This document shows positions 46,917-58,145 of a stretch of DNA of 64,000 bases, in pieces (within the stretch, counting starts at the first letter, position 1; each line of letters starts with the position of its first letter). The DNA comes from Plotosus lineatus (Eukaryota > Chordata > Actinopteri > Siluriformes > Plotosidae), in the NCBI GenBank assembly GCA_024760905.1, contig CM045745.1:92001-156000 (forward strand). The letters are read 5' to 3'. The position numbers were made by a program, and so were the translations under genes. The notes below the pieces were generated by a model. It saw nothing but the letters and a program-made list of their open reading frames with translations. It was not told the DNA's origin and did no database searches.

Positions 46917-47494
46917 GCTTCCATCCAGAGGAGAGTGATGTACATTGATATATTGTCTATTACCCCAACATTCCAGACACAAGTGTCATTAGTACAGTTT
47001 TCTGTTTATTTACTCAGACTTGAGGCTACCTCTTCATGCGGTGAATGCTAATGAGCTTAGCAGAATTTGGATTTGCCAACTTTTCTGATGCATGTCAATG
47101 TTGTTCTGATCATTTGTTCTGTGTTTTGTTTTGTACTGTGAGCAAGTAAAACTTGTTTCCATCATCAGAAACGTCACATTTCATTGGTGTAAAAATGTCA
47201 ATCATCTCCACTGATATTTACTTTGTTGTTTTACAGAACTACGAAGCCATAGTAAAAAGGTGCTTCCTGTCTCTCTCATTCTCTGTGTTTCTGAATCCAA
47301 ACCCACAGCAGCACTGACTCCAGAATGTGTTTACAGAGCCCAGTGCATACTGCAGCATCCAGAGGAGCTTTCAGGGGCACTGATCCATGTGGCAAAGCAT
47401 CTGAGCAACCTACAGTTCAGAGTATGGGAGAAGATGCAAGACAATGTACAATACAGTAAGCTACTGAAAGTACCAATTTTTTCTCATTCATTTT

Positions 47495-47496
<2 letters not shown>

Positions 47497-47538
<42 letters not shown>
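47497..47538. repeat. (TG)n microsatellite in TRIM pseudogene
   Basis: About 21 TG units. The paralogous position in the TRIM gene (13446-13459) has only about seven CA units. Confidence 0.97.
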
Positions 47539-47539
<1 letters not shown>

Positions 47540-47970
47540 ACAATTTTTAATTTCAATCCCTTCACATGCTTAAACTGCACTGAAGGGATTTGTAGCATTG
47601 AAAAAAAGGGAAGTCGAAAGGAAATCTCTCTTGTCTAAAAAATGTATATGTTGTTATCATAATCATCTGCTTAATTCTGGTTCAGGTCGCAGGGGCAGCA
47701 GCATCAGCAGTGAAACTCCTATTTATACAGTATTTCAAAAAAAGTGGTAGAATTTTTGTGATGCTTATTATTATAAAAGTTTATTCGGTTCCTCGGGGAT
47801 GCAGTCGACAGTTTATTTTGAAAGGTGAAATCAGACTGTGGCTCATTCATTAAAGAAAAACTTTCTCCATTTAGTGTTTGTATTGAGCTGAGAGACTGAG
47901 GAACCAACGGAGCGCAGCAGAGACTTAAAAGGTTCAGAGTGTCTTACATAGTTTCTATTTTCTCTTATTC

Positions 47971-48012
47971 GTGTGTGTGTGTGTGTGTGTGTATGTGTGT
48001 GTGTGTGTGTGT

Positions 48013-48053
<41 letters not shown>

Positions 48054-48074
48054 TGTGTGTGTCTGTGTGTGTGT
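47971..48074. repeat. GT-rich microsatellite before B30.2 exon of pseudogene
   Basis: GT repeat with a few GTAT, GAGT and GTCT variants. It occupies the same intron position as the GCACACGCAT decamer array in the intact gene. Confidence 0.96.
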
Positions 48075-48899
48075 TTTTCAGTACCTGTAACTCTGGACCC
48101 CAACACCGCTCATCCCCTCCTCATGGTATCTGATGATCTGACCAGTGTGAGATTCGGTGATGAGGAACAGAACCTTCCTGATAATCCAGAGAGATTTAAT
48201 GATGATTCCTGTATTCTGGGCTCTGAGGGTTTTAATTCAGGGACTCACTGCTGGGATGTTGATGTTGGAGACTGTACATGGTGGGATATGGGTGTGATCA
48301 GAGAATCTGCTCAGAGGAAGGGGTGGATATTCTGCAGTAGTGGACTCTGGTATCTGGAGTATATCGATGGTGAGTGTGGAGCAGTTTCTTTACCACAGCC
48401 ATTGATCCTCCTCTCAGTATCACAGAAACTCCAGAGGATCAGAGTCCAGCTGGACTGAGACAGAAAAAAACTGTCCTTCTCTGACCCGCTCACTAACAAA
48501 CACATCCACACTTTCACACACACATTCACTGATACATTACTGCCATTCCTCACTGTTAGGGTGAAGAATCTCCTCTAAAGCTCTGCCCACTTCAGTCTCT
48601 GTAAGCGAATCGGATCAGTTGGAGATAGTTTTGTTTTGCTTTATTTCTGTTAATTAATGAAATATTGAAGATAAAAGTTTATTCTTTGTGAAAGTTTGTT
48701 TTTACAGAAGCACTGAACACTTCATTGTGAAACGTTTTTGAAGTGTTATGACGTCATTCCAACTCACTACTTCTGTGAAATCAAAATAAAGTAAAAACTG
48801 GAAATATTTATAGAATTTTATTCTGAATTCTCAAAATAATTTAAAATAATAATGTTCAGTTGAAATCAAGATTTATTAAATTAAAATCATGTGATATTA

Positions 48900-49037
48900 A
48901 TGACCAGCACCTGATTGAGTTTAAGAAGGAATTTCTCTGCATGCAGATACCCTCAGCTCATCCATTCCTTTCACACAGCAGGTTCCCTGGTCATTTGCAC
49001 CTGTCTGTCATGACAAAAATGCCCCCCCAACACACAC

Positions 49038-49072
<35 letters not shown>

Positions 49073-49182
49073 AACCCCCAAACAATCAAATAAAGTAATG
49101 AAAATAAATAAACAAACAATTCTTCAGAAATAATTTTAAAAAGAAAGAATTGGTGAACTATATCAATAGTCCAGTTAATTTT
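48900..49182. repeat. Duplicated RTE A/E flank joined to the TRIM 3' side
   Basis: Reverse-complement homolog of 20131-20462: CACCTGATTGAGTTTAAGAAGG, GCAGATACCCTCAGCTCATC, CACACAGCAGGTTCCCTGG, then CA repeats and the RTE target AATAGTCCAGTTAATTTT. It is fused here to the sequence beyond the TRIM poly(A) region. Confidence 0.87.
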
Positions 49183-50556
49183 AATGCAGCCGTGGGGGGG
49201 GTTGGGTGTCACAAGCCAGTGTTAACCCTCACGCCGATCCCAAGACCGGAGAAATGCAGAGGGTTAAGACAGGAAGGGCATCCAGCGTAAAACAAAATGC
49301 CAAATAAAAAATGCGAGTCGCAGTCGAGGCCCGGGTGAACAACGACCGCCATCAGTGCTATTAACCAACAGGGTGCTGGTGGAAATTGGACAACTGTTGG
49401 TCGAAAAAGGAATGGGCGGGAGGTGTGTCCATAGGCGGAGTGAGAAGAGGAAAGGCGTGAGTCTAAGACTGAGAGTAGGGACTTTGAATGTTGGAACTGT
49501 GAGAAGGTGAACATACTCTGTGTTCAGGAGACCAGGTGGAAAGGTAGCAAGGCTACAAGCTTAGGAGCAGGATTGAAGCTGTTTTATCATAGTGTGGATG
49601 GGAAGAGAGCTGGAGTTGGAGTCATCTTGAAGGAAGGGTTTGTCAGGAATGTTCTAGAAGTGAAAAGAGTGTCAGACAGAGTGATGAGTCTCAAGGCAGA
49701 AATTAAAGGTGTGATGTTCAATGTTGTTAGTGCCCCAAAGGCAGAATGGAAACTAGAAAAGAAGGAGATATTCTGGAGTGAGTTAGATGAAGTGATACAG
49801 AGTATTCCCCAGAGATGAAAGAGTGGCCATTGGGGCAGACTACAATGAACATGTTCGTGCAGGAAACCGAGGGGACAAGGAAGTGATGGGCAGGTTTGGT
49901 ATCCAGACAAGGAACACAGAAGGACAGATGTTGATCGATTTTGCAAAAAGGATGGAAATGGCTGTGGTGAATACTTGAAGGAAGTCAGTGACTGCAAAGT
50001 AGAAGTGGGTGAAAGTGTTGCCAAACAGCATAGGATGGTGGTGTGCAGGATGATGCTGATGGTGAGGAAGGTGAAGAAGGCAAAGGCAGAGCAGAAGACA
50101 AAGTGGTGGAAGCTGAAAAAGGAAGAGTGTCGTGTTGTCTTCAAGGAGGAGTTGAAACAGGCTTTGGTAGTAAAGATGACTAGACAACAACAGCCAATGT
50201 GATAGGTTGGACAGGAAGGAGGGAGAAAATGATTCATACAGGTTGGCACAGCAGATAAATAGAGATGGAAAATACGTGCAGCAAGTGAGAGTGATTAAGC
50301 ACAGGGTGGGAAATGTATTGACTGATTACAGAAGTGTGCTGAGAAGATGGAATACAGAGTACTTTGAAGAGCTAATGAATGAGAAAAATGAGAGAGACAA
50401 AAGAGTAGAAGAGGTGACTGTTGAGGACCAGGAAGTAGTAAAGATTAGTAAGGGTGAAGTGAGGAGGGCATTGAAGAGGATGAAGAGTGGAAAGGCAGTT
50501 GGTCCTGATGGCATCCCAATGGATGTATGGAAATGTATAGATAGGTTGCAGTAGAT
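49183..50556 (+). mobile_element. RTE copy E, paralog of copy A, 5' part
   Basis: The 5' leader begins AATGCAGCCGTGGGGGGG directly after the same target sequence as copy A. Endonuclease pieces: DGKRAGVGVILKEGFVRNVL (about 49597) and a region near 49840-49970 with stops. A deletion at 49975 skips the DYILC part, then a linker (LMVRKVKKAKAEQKTKWWKL) and another deletion lead to the pre-RT frame 50207-50554 (RMKSGKAVGPDGIPMDVWK). It ends at about 50556 where copy F starts. Confidence 0.9.
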
Positions 50557-53500
50557 TTAAGGTAGAGAGCTGGCTGACATGATGCAGAGGAGGAAGGTGG
50601 ACGTACTGTGTGTTTAGGAGACCAGGTGGAAAGGTAGCAAGGCTAGAAACATAGGAGCAGGGTTTAAGCTGTTTTATCATGGTGTGGATGGGAAGAGAAA
50701 TGGAGTCGGAGTCATCTTGAAGGAGGAGTTTGTCAGAAATGTTCTACAAGTGAAAAGAGTGTCAGACAGAGTGATGAGTCTCAAGATAGAAATTGAAGGT
50801 GTGATGGTCAATGTTGTTAGTGCTTATGCCCCACAGACAGGATGTGAGCGAGAAGAGAAGGAGAGATTCTGGAGGGAGTTAGATGAAGTGATGCAGAGTA
50901 CCGCTAGAGGTGAAAGAGTGGTCATTGGGGCAGACTTCAATGGACATGTTGGTGCAGGAAACAGAGGGGACGAGAAAGTGATGGGTAGGTTTGGTATCCA
51001 GGACAGGAACGCAGAAGGACAGATGTTGGTAGATTTTGCAAAAAGGATGGAAATGACTGTGGTGAATACTTTCTTCCAGAAGAGAGAGGAGCATAGGGTG
51101 ACTTATAAAAGTGGAGGTAGGAGCACACAGGTAGACTACATCTTGTGCAGGCGATGTAATTTAAAGGAGGTCAGTGACTGCAAAGTAGTAGCGGGTGAGA
51201 GTGTTGCCAAACAGCATAGGATGGTGGTGTGCAGGATGATGCTGATGGTGAGGAAGGTGAAGAAGGCAAAGGCAGAGCAGAAGACAAAGTGGTCGAAGTT
51301 GAAAAAGGAAGAGTGTTGGGTTGTCTTCAAGGAGGAGTTGAAACAGGCTTTGGGTGGTCACGAAGTGCTTCCAGATGACTGGACAACTACAGCTAATGTG
51401 ATCAGGGAGACAGGTAGGAGAATACTTGGTGTGTCATCTGGAAGGAAAATAGATAAGGAGACTTGGTGGTGGAATGAGGAAGTGCAGGAGTGTGTACAAA
51501 GGAAGAGGTTAGCTAAGAAGAAGTGGGACATTGAGAAAACCGAAGAGAGTAAACAGGAGTACAGGGAGACACAGCATAAGGCAAAGGTAGCAGTGTCAAA
51601 GGCTAAACAGAGCGCATATGATGACTTGTATGCTCGGTTGGAAAGTAAAGAGGGAGAAAATGATTTATACAGGTTGGCACAGCAGAGAAATAGAGATGGA
51701 AAGGACGATTGATAAAGGACAGAGAAAGAAATGTATTGACTGATGACAGAAATGTGCTGGGAAGATGGAAAGAGTACTTTGAAGAGCTGATGAATAAGCT
51801 AAATGAGAGAGAAAAAAGACGAGACAGTTGAGGACCAGGACATAGCAAAGATTAGTAAGGGTGAAGTGAGGATGGCATTGAAGAGGATGAAGAATAGAAA
51901 GGCAGTGAGCCCTGATGACTTACCAGTGGAGGTATGGAAGTGTGTAGGAGAGGTAGCAGTGGATTTCCTGACAAGAACATTCAACAAGGTCTTAGAGAGT
52001 GAGCAGATGCCAGAGGAATGGAGGAGAAGTGTGCTGGTGCCCATTTTTAAGAACAAGGGAGACGTGCAGAGTTGTGGCAACTACAGAGGGATAAAGTTGA
52101 TGTGCTATACAATGAAGTTATGGGAAAGAATAGTGGAAGCTAGACTAAGGGCAGAGGTCAGCATTTGTGAACAACAGTTTGGTTTCATGCCAAGAAAGAG
52201 CACCACAGATGCAGTGTTTGCCTTGAGGATGTTAATGGAGAAGTACAGAGAAGGTCAGAGGGAGCTGCATTGTGCCTTTGTGGATCTGGAGAAAGCATAT
52301 GACAGGGTGCCGAGAGAAGAACTGTGGTATTGCATGAGGAAGTCTGGAGTGGCAGAGAAGTATGTTAGAGTGGTGCAGGACATGTATGAGAGATAATAAT
52401 AATAATAATAATACATTTTATTTATATGGCGCCTTTCTCAGCACTCAAGGTCGCCTCACATCATATATCATACATCTTACATCATTACATCATACATCTT
52501 ATAACTAGCTTCCATCTGTAGTCCCTAATTTAGAATGGCCAATTAACCTACAGTGCATGTCTTTGAATTGTGGGAGGAAACCGGAGCACCCGGAGGAAAC
52601 CCACACAAGCACGGGGAGAACATGCAAACTCCACACAGAAACGCCCAGGTCGGGAATCGAACCCGGGCCTTCTTGCTGTGAGGCGGACGTGCTAACCACT
52701 ACGCCACCGTGCCTCCTACGCCACCGTGCCTCCAAATGTAAGACAGTGGCGAGGTGTGCTGTCGGTGTGACACAAGAGTTCAAGGTGGAGGTGGGACTGC
52801 ATCAAGAGTCAGCTCTCAGCCCCTTCTTGTTTGCTATGGTGATGGACAGGCTGACAGACGAGGTTAGACAAGATTCCCCATGGACTATGATGTTTGCAGA
52901 TGACCTTGTGATCTGTAGTGAGAGCAGAGAACAAGTGCAGGAAAATCTAGAGAGGTGGAGGTATGCCCTGGAAAGGAGGGGAATGAAGATTAGCCTCAGT
53001 AAGACAGAATACATGTGCATGAATGACAAGGACCCAAGAGGAACGGTGAGATTACACGGAGCAGAGATAAGAAAGGTGGAGCATTTTAAGAACTTAGGCT
53101 CAACAATCCCGAGCAATGGAGAGTGTGGAAAAGAGGTGAAGAAGCGTGTGCAGGCAGGTTGGAATGGATGGAGAAAAGTGTCCGGTGTGATGTGTGATAG
53201 GAGGGTATCGGCAAGAATGAAAGGAAAAGTGTACAAGACGGTGTTGAGGCCAACAATGTTGTATGGTTTAGAAACAGTGGCCCTGGGGAAAAGACAGGAG
53301 ACAGAGCTGGAGGTAGCAGAGATGACAATGTTGAGGTTCTCTCTGGGAGTAACGAGGATGGATAGGATTAGGAATGAGCACATCAGAGGGACAGCACATG
53401 TAAGACATTTTGGTGACAAAGTCAGAGAGGCTAGATTGAGATGGTTTGGACATGTACAGAGGAGGGATAGTGAGTATATTGGTAATAGGATGCTGAGGCT

Positions 53501-53680
53501 TGAACTACCACGCAGAAGGCCTAGAGGAAGACCAAAGAGACGATTCATGAACGTGGTGAAGGAGGACATGAAGGTCGTTGGTGTAAGAGAAGAAGATGCA
53601 AAGGATAGGGTGAGATGAAGGCAGATGATTCGCCGTGGCGACCCCTGTAGGGAAGAGCCGAAAGGAACAGAAGAAGAACA
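50557..53680 (+). mobile_element. RTE copy F, longest endonuclease frame, carrying a SINE
   Basis: A 342-codon frame (50684-51712) covers most of the endonuclease with VVIGADFNGHVGAGNRGDE, RSTQVDYILCRR and AKQHRMVVCRM, plus the linker. RT frame 51803-52396: VQSCGNYRGIKLMCYTMKLW, EQQFGFMPRKSTTDAVFALR and FVDLEKAYDRVPREEL. After a SINE insertion (52396-52735) it resumes with VGLHQESALSPFLFAMV, MMFADDLVICSES (intact catalytic FADD) and RWFGHVQRRDSEYIGNRML, ending at GACCCCTGTAGGGAAGAGCC. It is the best preserved of the eight copies but still has frame breaks near 51712 and 51800. Its first part is missing. Confidence 0.93.
52396..52735 (-). mobile_element. SINE family 2 composite inserted in RTE copy F
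   Basis: One end is an (AAT)n run and ATACATTTTATTTATATGGC, a common fish retroposon tail, then the family 2 sequence on minus with GGTTCGATTCCCGACCTGG and AGTTTGCATGTTCTCC. The head region has a 17-bp tandem duplication (TACGCCACCGTGCCTCC twice, 52702-52735). The RTE sequence ATGTATGAGAG/ATGTAAGACAG is split here, with no clear target duplication. Confidence 0.8.
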
Positions 53681-55028
53681 ATTTAAAGCTTGGAAGAAAT
53701 TGGAGGGACTGCTAGGGATAGATGCCCAGCAGCTCAGGGGAATGATGATGGACAGGAAGAACTTTCTGCACTTCCTTGATCAATGGACCCAGTGAGTGCA
53801 CCCTGAGGAGCAAAGTCTCCAGTGTAGGGAAAACGATGATGATGATGCTGTGGTTCAGCAGAATTATAATGTGCCGGACAGCCGCTAGGACGCGGTGGCG
53901 TTGTTCTCTGCGGTTCAGAGCGCGGACTTTATGGGCCATCCGACGTCAGTACAGTCCGGACTCACTGCCTGTCGAGCAAGCTCAGCGTATCCTCACAAAT
54001 TTTATATAATAACTTAACCATTATACACACAGAGGTTTTGTTTTATGTGCTTGTCGTTAAAGTTATCCGAAAGCCGCCATTGCTAAGTGCTCGCCTACAC
54101 AAACTTACCATGAAATTACCACAAATTACATGAAATATAATGCATGCAGATCACAGAATATTGTATGATACACTGTATAAACAACATGAAATCTTACGCC
54201 AACAGCACACACAGTTTTTCAGCAGAATACGATTATTTTTGGAAAGATGAAGGCGATATGGGGGAGAGGAAATGCTTGCTAATCCACAGGCATGTTATGC
54301 GCTCCACCGAATGTAGTGTCGCAACTGACACTGAAGCTTTTTAGACAAAACGCTTATCCGGATTTCCGATCTGTCAAGTAAGTAAGTGCGCTTTGAATAC
54401 TTGTTTAGTACTCAACATTCACTTTTTACTTTTTCCTTCGCTGATTTGCTGATACTGTATTACTTCTGTCCGTACTTGTAATATTGTATGCAGAAATGTC
54501 AAATACAAATGTATTTGAAAGCGCACGCCTTATGTTTATAAGAGCTGTTTGTATCAATGATGAATGGTACTTAAGGGTTTTTTATTATTATGCATTGCTA
54601 GCCATTGTAATATTTGCAAAAGTTCACGACCACCAACCCAGTGACGTTACAGGAAACGGCCGGGCACCAATGGTGGCTTTCATGGTCTCACACCGCAAAT
54701 TTCAAATTGGATTTACATTATTATCAGGGTGATTTTCAACTGATCAGCTGCAAAAACATGATACTGATGACCAAATGAAGCGAGACAATTTTACATCGCG
54801 ATGTGCTTCATTTCCCCTTTAAGGACCACCTGTGGTTCGGAATTTTCTGTGGTCCGGCAAGCCTCAGGTCCCGAAGATGCCGGACTGGGGCGGTTGTACA
54901 TATACTTAACTGCTCCTGCAGATCCAGATCATAGATTCATTCTTTAAATGTGTTAGTTTTAACACTTTAACAAATGGGTTTGCATTCGATTTATAATTAA
55001 TTTTTATTTTTAATTCATTTCATTAAAT
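53681..55028. other. Low-copy sequence, no gene supported
   Basis: A short frame at 53686-53800 reads FKAWKKLEGLLGIDAQQLRG and stops; it is unrecognised and could be an exon or element fragment. The block 53870-53990 is GC-rich. At 54830-54890 TTCTGTGGTCCGGC and GCCGGACTGGGG suggest a Tigger-like terminus. Nothing else is convincing. Confidence 0.35.
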
Positions 55029-55234
55029 TATCAGAATCAGATTTATTGTCATTATACAGAGACGCCCTCACCCAAAATTACTTACATTTTGTGTTCTGTT
55101 TACAGCTTAGCAGGTGAGTGGTAAGAGCCTTACTCAAGGGCCCAGCATGGGGAGTTTGGTGATACTGAGGCTCGAACCCAAATCTTTGATCAGTAACTCA
55201 GAACCTGATACACTGAACCGCCACCGCCTCAAGA
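55029..55234 (-). mobile_element. SINE-like repeat (family 3) with L2-like tail
   Basis: On minus: a head with GGCGGTTCAGTGTATCAGG and B-box-like GGGTTCGAGCCTCAG, a middle with AGTAAGGCTCTTACC, and an end ATAATGACAATAAATCTGAT, the tail style of L2-related retroposons. Confidence 0.5.
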
Positions 55235-56165
55235 TACCAGACACTGTAAAGACTTTACTATTATAATATATTGATTTCGGAATCTCCTCTGTTATTCATA
55301 TCTCCAGCAGAACATCTCCAAGATGATCGTGTGTAAATGTATGTGTAACACATTACAATCCAAAACATATAAATACATAAAAATCACAGATAAATACAGA
55401 AACAATCAGAACCATATTATACTCCAGTCTTTTTCCTTAAGTAATCTGATGAATAAATGATTGAAGAGAACAGCTATTTAGTGGAACATAACTTGGACAT
55501 GAAAGAAATAAAGGAGAACGTGATCAATTGGCTTGTTGGAAACTCTTTGAATCTTCAGAACCTCCCCTCAGATGCCAATCCTGTGAGGTGACAATGGTCT
55601 CCGATCTCTTGGAAACAGTTCCTCTCCTTCTCTCTCTTTCACCAACTAGGATTGACTAGAGTTCTGTGGTTTTTAACCCGCTCGTAGAAATCACCTCTCA
55701 GGGTTATTATGGGATGGAGATCCAGGGAATTTAATCCAGGGGTCAGAGGTCATTATAATCTGGGTGCATGGGTACGATGAACACACACTTCTCACGTCTC
55801 CGAGTGTGTTTAATGTGTTAGAACTAAATGAGTGATGTGTGTATAAACATGTCCTCTGTTCCCCGACAATGAAATGAAGGAGCACCGGAATCTTCATCAC
55901 ACACAGATCGTCATCACACCCTGAGCAGAAAAGAAAACCACGAGAATTAATCACCACTAACAGGACTGTGCTACTTCATGTTCTACAGCATGGAATCGTC
56001 TCTGCTCCAAGAGGCACATCATCTCCTGTTTATATTCGTACACATCATTCAAACACACTTTACTGAGCACAGAACAGCATTAAAGCCGATCAAGAGAGAA
56101 AAATCTCCTGAAATAGAATATAGTGAAATCTTATAAAACTACTTTCATTCCTAACCTGGGAACCT
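55235..56165. other. Intergenic sequence, nothing recognised
   Basis: AT-rich first half. The frame 55957-55691 on minus is open for 88 codons but has no domain or splice support. Confidence 0.45.
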
Positions 56166-58055
56166 GATATTTCTTCTTCTTTTCCTTTCTGCTGTTCCCT
56201 TCAGGGACCATCTCAATCTAGCCTCTCTGACTGTCTCCAAAACCTCTTACATGGCTGTCCCTCTGATGGACTCATTCCTGAACCTATTCATCCTTGTTAC
56301 TCCTCAAGATAATCTCAACATTTTCATCTCTGCTCCCTTCAGCTCTGCCTCCTGTTTTTTCCTCAGTGCCACTGTTTTGAAACCATACAACATCGCTGAC
56401 CTCATCATCGCCTTGCACACTTTCATTCTTGTTGATACCCTCCTATCACACATCACACCGGACACTTTTCTCCAAACCATTCCAATCTGCCTGCGCATGC
56501 TTCTTCACCCCTTTTCCACACTCTTCATTGTTCTGTATTGTTGAGCCTCAGTACTTAAAAACCTCCACCTTTTTTTTTATCTCTGCTCCCTTTAATCTCA
56601 CCATTCCTCTTGGGTCCTTCTCATTCAGACACATGTATTCTGACCTATCAAGGCTAACCTTTATTCCTCTCCTTTCCAAGGCATACCTCCACCTCTCTAG
56701 ATTTTCCTGCACTTATTATCTGTTCTCACTACAGATCACAATGTCATCTGCAAACATTATAGTTCCTAGGAATTATTTTCTTACCTCATCTGTCAGCCTG
56801 TCCATCACCATAGCAAACAAGAAGGAGATCTGAGCTGACCCTTAATGCAATCTGACCTCCACCTTGAACTCTTCTGTCACACCGACAGCACACCTCACCA
56901 CTGTCTTACATCTCTCATACATGTCCTGCACCACTCTAACATACTTGTCTGCCACTCCAGACTTCCTCATACAATACCACAGTTCCTCTCTCGGCACCCT
57001 GTCATATGCTTTCTCCAGATCCACAAGGCGCAATGCAGCTTCTTCTGACCTTCTCTTTACTTCTCTATAAACATCCTCAAGGCAAACACTGCATCTGTGG
57101 TACCCTTTCTTGGCATGAAACCAAACTGTTGTTCACAAATGCTGACCTCTGCCCTTAGTCTAGCTTCCACTATGCTTTCCCATAACTTCATTACATGGCT
57201 CATCAACTTTATCCCTCTGTAGTTGCCACAACTCTGCATGTCTCCCTTGTTCTTAAAAATGGGCAACAGTACACTGCTCCTCCTTTCCTCCAGCACCTGC
57301 TCACTCTCTGAGACCTTGTTCAATGTTCTTGTCAGAAAATCTACTGCTACCTCTCCTAGTCAGGGCCAACTGCCTTTCCATTCTTCATCCTCTTCAATGC
57401 CCTTCTCACTTCACCCTTACTAATCGTTGTTACTTCCTGGTCCTCAACCGTCACCCCTTCTACTCTTTTTCTCTCTCATTTTCCTCATTCATCAGCTCTT
57501 CAAAGTACTCTTTCCATCTTCCCAGCACACTTCTGTCATCAGTCAATACATCTCTGTCCTTAATCACTCTAACTTGCTGCATGTCCTTCCCATCTCTATT
57601 TCTTGCTGTGCCAACCTGTATGAATCATTTTCTCCCTTCTTACCGTCCAACCGAGCATATACACTGCTTTTACACTACTGCCTTCGCCTTACACTGTGTC
57701 TCCCTGTACTCCTGTTCTCTCTCTTCAGTCCCATCAATGTCCCACTCCTTCTTAGCTAACCCCTTCCTTTGTAACCACACCAAGTACTCTCCTACCTGTC
57801 TCCCTGATCACATTAGCTTTAGTTGTCCAATCATCTGGAAGCACTTCCTAACATTCAAAAGCCTGTTTCAACTCCTCCTTGAAGACAACATGACCCTTTT
57901 CCTTTTTCAGCTTCTACCACTTTGTCTTCTACTCTGCCTTTGCCTTCTTCACCTTCCTCACCGTCCTGTGCGCCACCAACCTATGCTGTTTGGCAACACT
58001 CTCACCCACTCCTACTTGGCAGTCACTGACTTCCTTCAAATTACATCGCCTACAA
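56166..58055 (-). mobile_element. RTE copy G, 5'-truncated, inverted relative to H
   Basis: The 3' end lies at 56170-56210 (GGTCCCTGAAGGGAACAGC on minus). RT pieces on minus: 57323-57057 with MQSCGNYRGIKLMSHVMKLW and QQFGFMPRKGTTDAVF, 57033-56842 with MRLVDLEKAYDRVPREELWY, and the FADD-type region near 56750 (MMFADDI altered to IMFADDI). It ends near 58055 in the linker after the endonuclease. Many frame shifts. Confidence 0.92.
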
Positions 58056-58145
58056 AGAAAATAATTTGTAATTATTTAACTTGATTATTATTAGTTTGTA
58101 TGTAGTAATTTCTCTTTAGTTCCAATACAGATCAGATTCTCAATA

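Larger units (their letters stand above)
47237..48630 (+). pseudogene. TRIM pseudogene (exons 4-6 only)
   Basis: Inverted paralog of the TRIM gene at 12324-14795. Exon 4 (47237-47259), exon 5 (47337-47455, same 119-nt length) and the B30.2 exon from 48082 are recognisable with acceptors intact. RING, B-box and the main coiled-coil exons are gone: sequence matching about 13826 joins sequence matching about 15070 near 47110-47140. The donor after exon 4 is damaged by a small deletion (GGTGCTTCC where the gene has GGTGAGTGATG), and the LDW motif of SPRY has TGG changed to TGA (48456-48458), with further frame damage near 48560. It cannot make a ligase. Confidence 0.92.
42188..48896. repeat. Inverted segmental duplication, right arm
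   Basis: Partner of 12062-16593 in opposite orientation. It has gained a solo LTR and RTE copy D and lost the sequence corresponding to about 13830-15070, which included TRIM exons 1-3 and the promoter region. Confidence 0.9.

Noticed and set aside
50684..51712. A 342-codon host gene (annotators often label such frames craniofacial development protein 2-like)
   Set aside because: The sequence is an RTE apurinic endonuclease present in several copies here, followed by RT and the RTE 3' end.
52802..53569. A 255-codon antisense frame, with similar ones at 17392-17892, 18931-19536, 49587-50249, 57323-58084 and 58383-59003
   Set aside because: All are the reverse complement of RTE coding sequence. 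They recur at the same place in each copy and encode Ser/Leu/His/Pro-rich sequence without domains.
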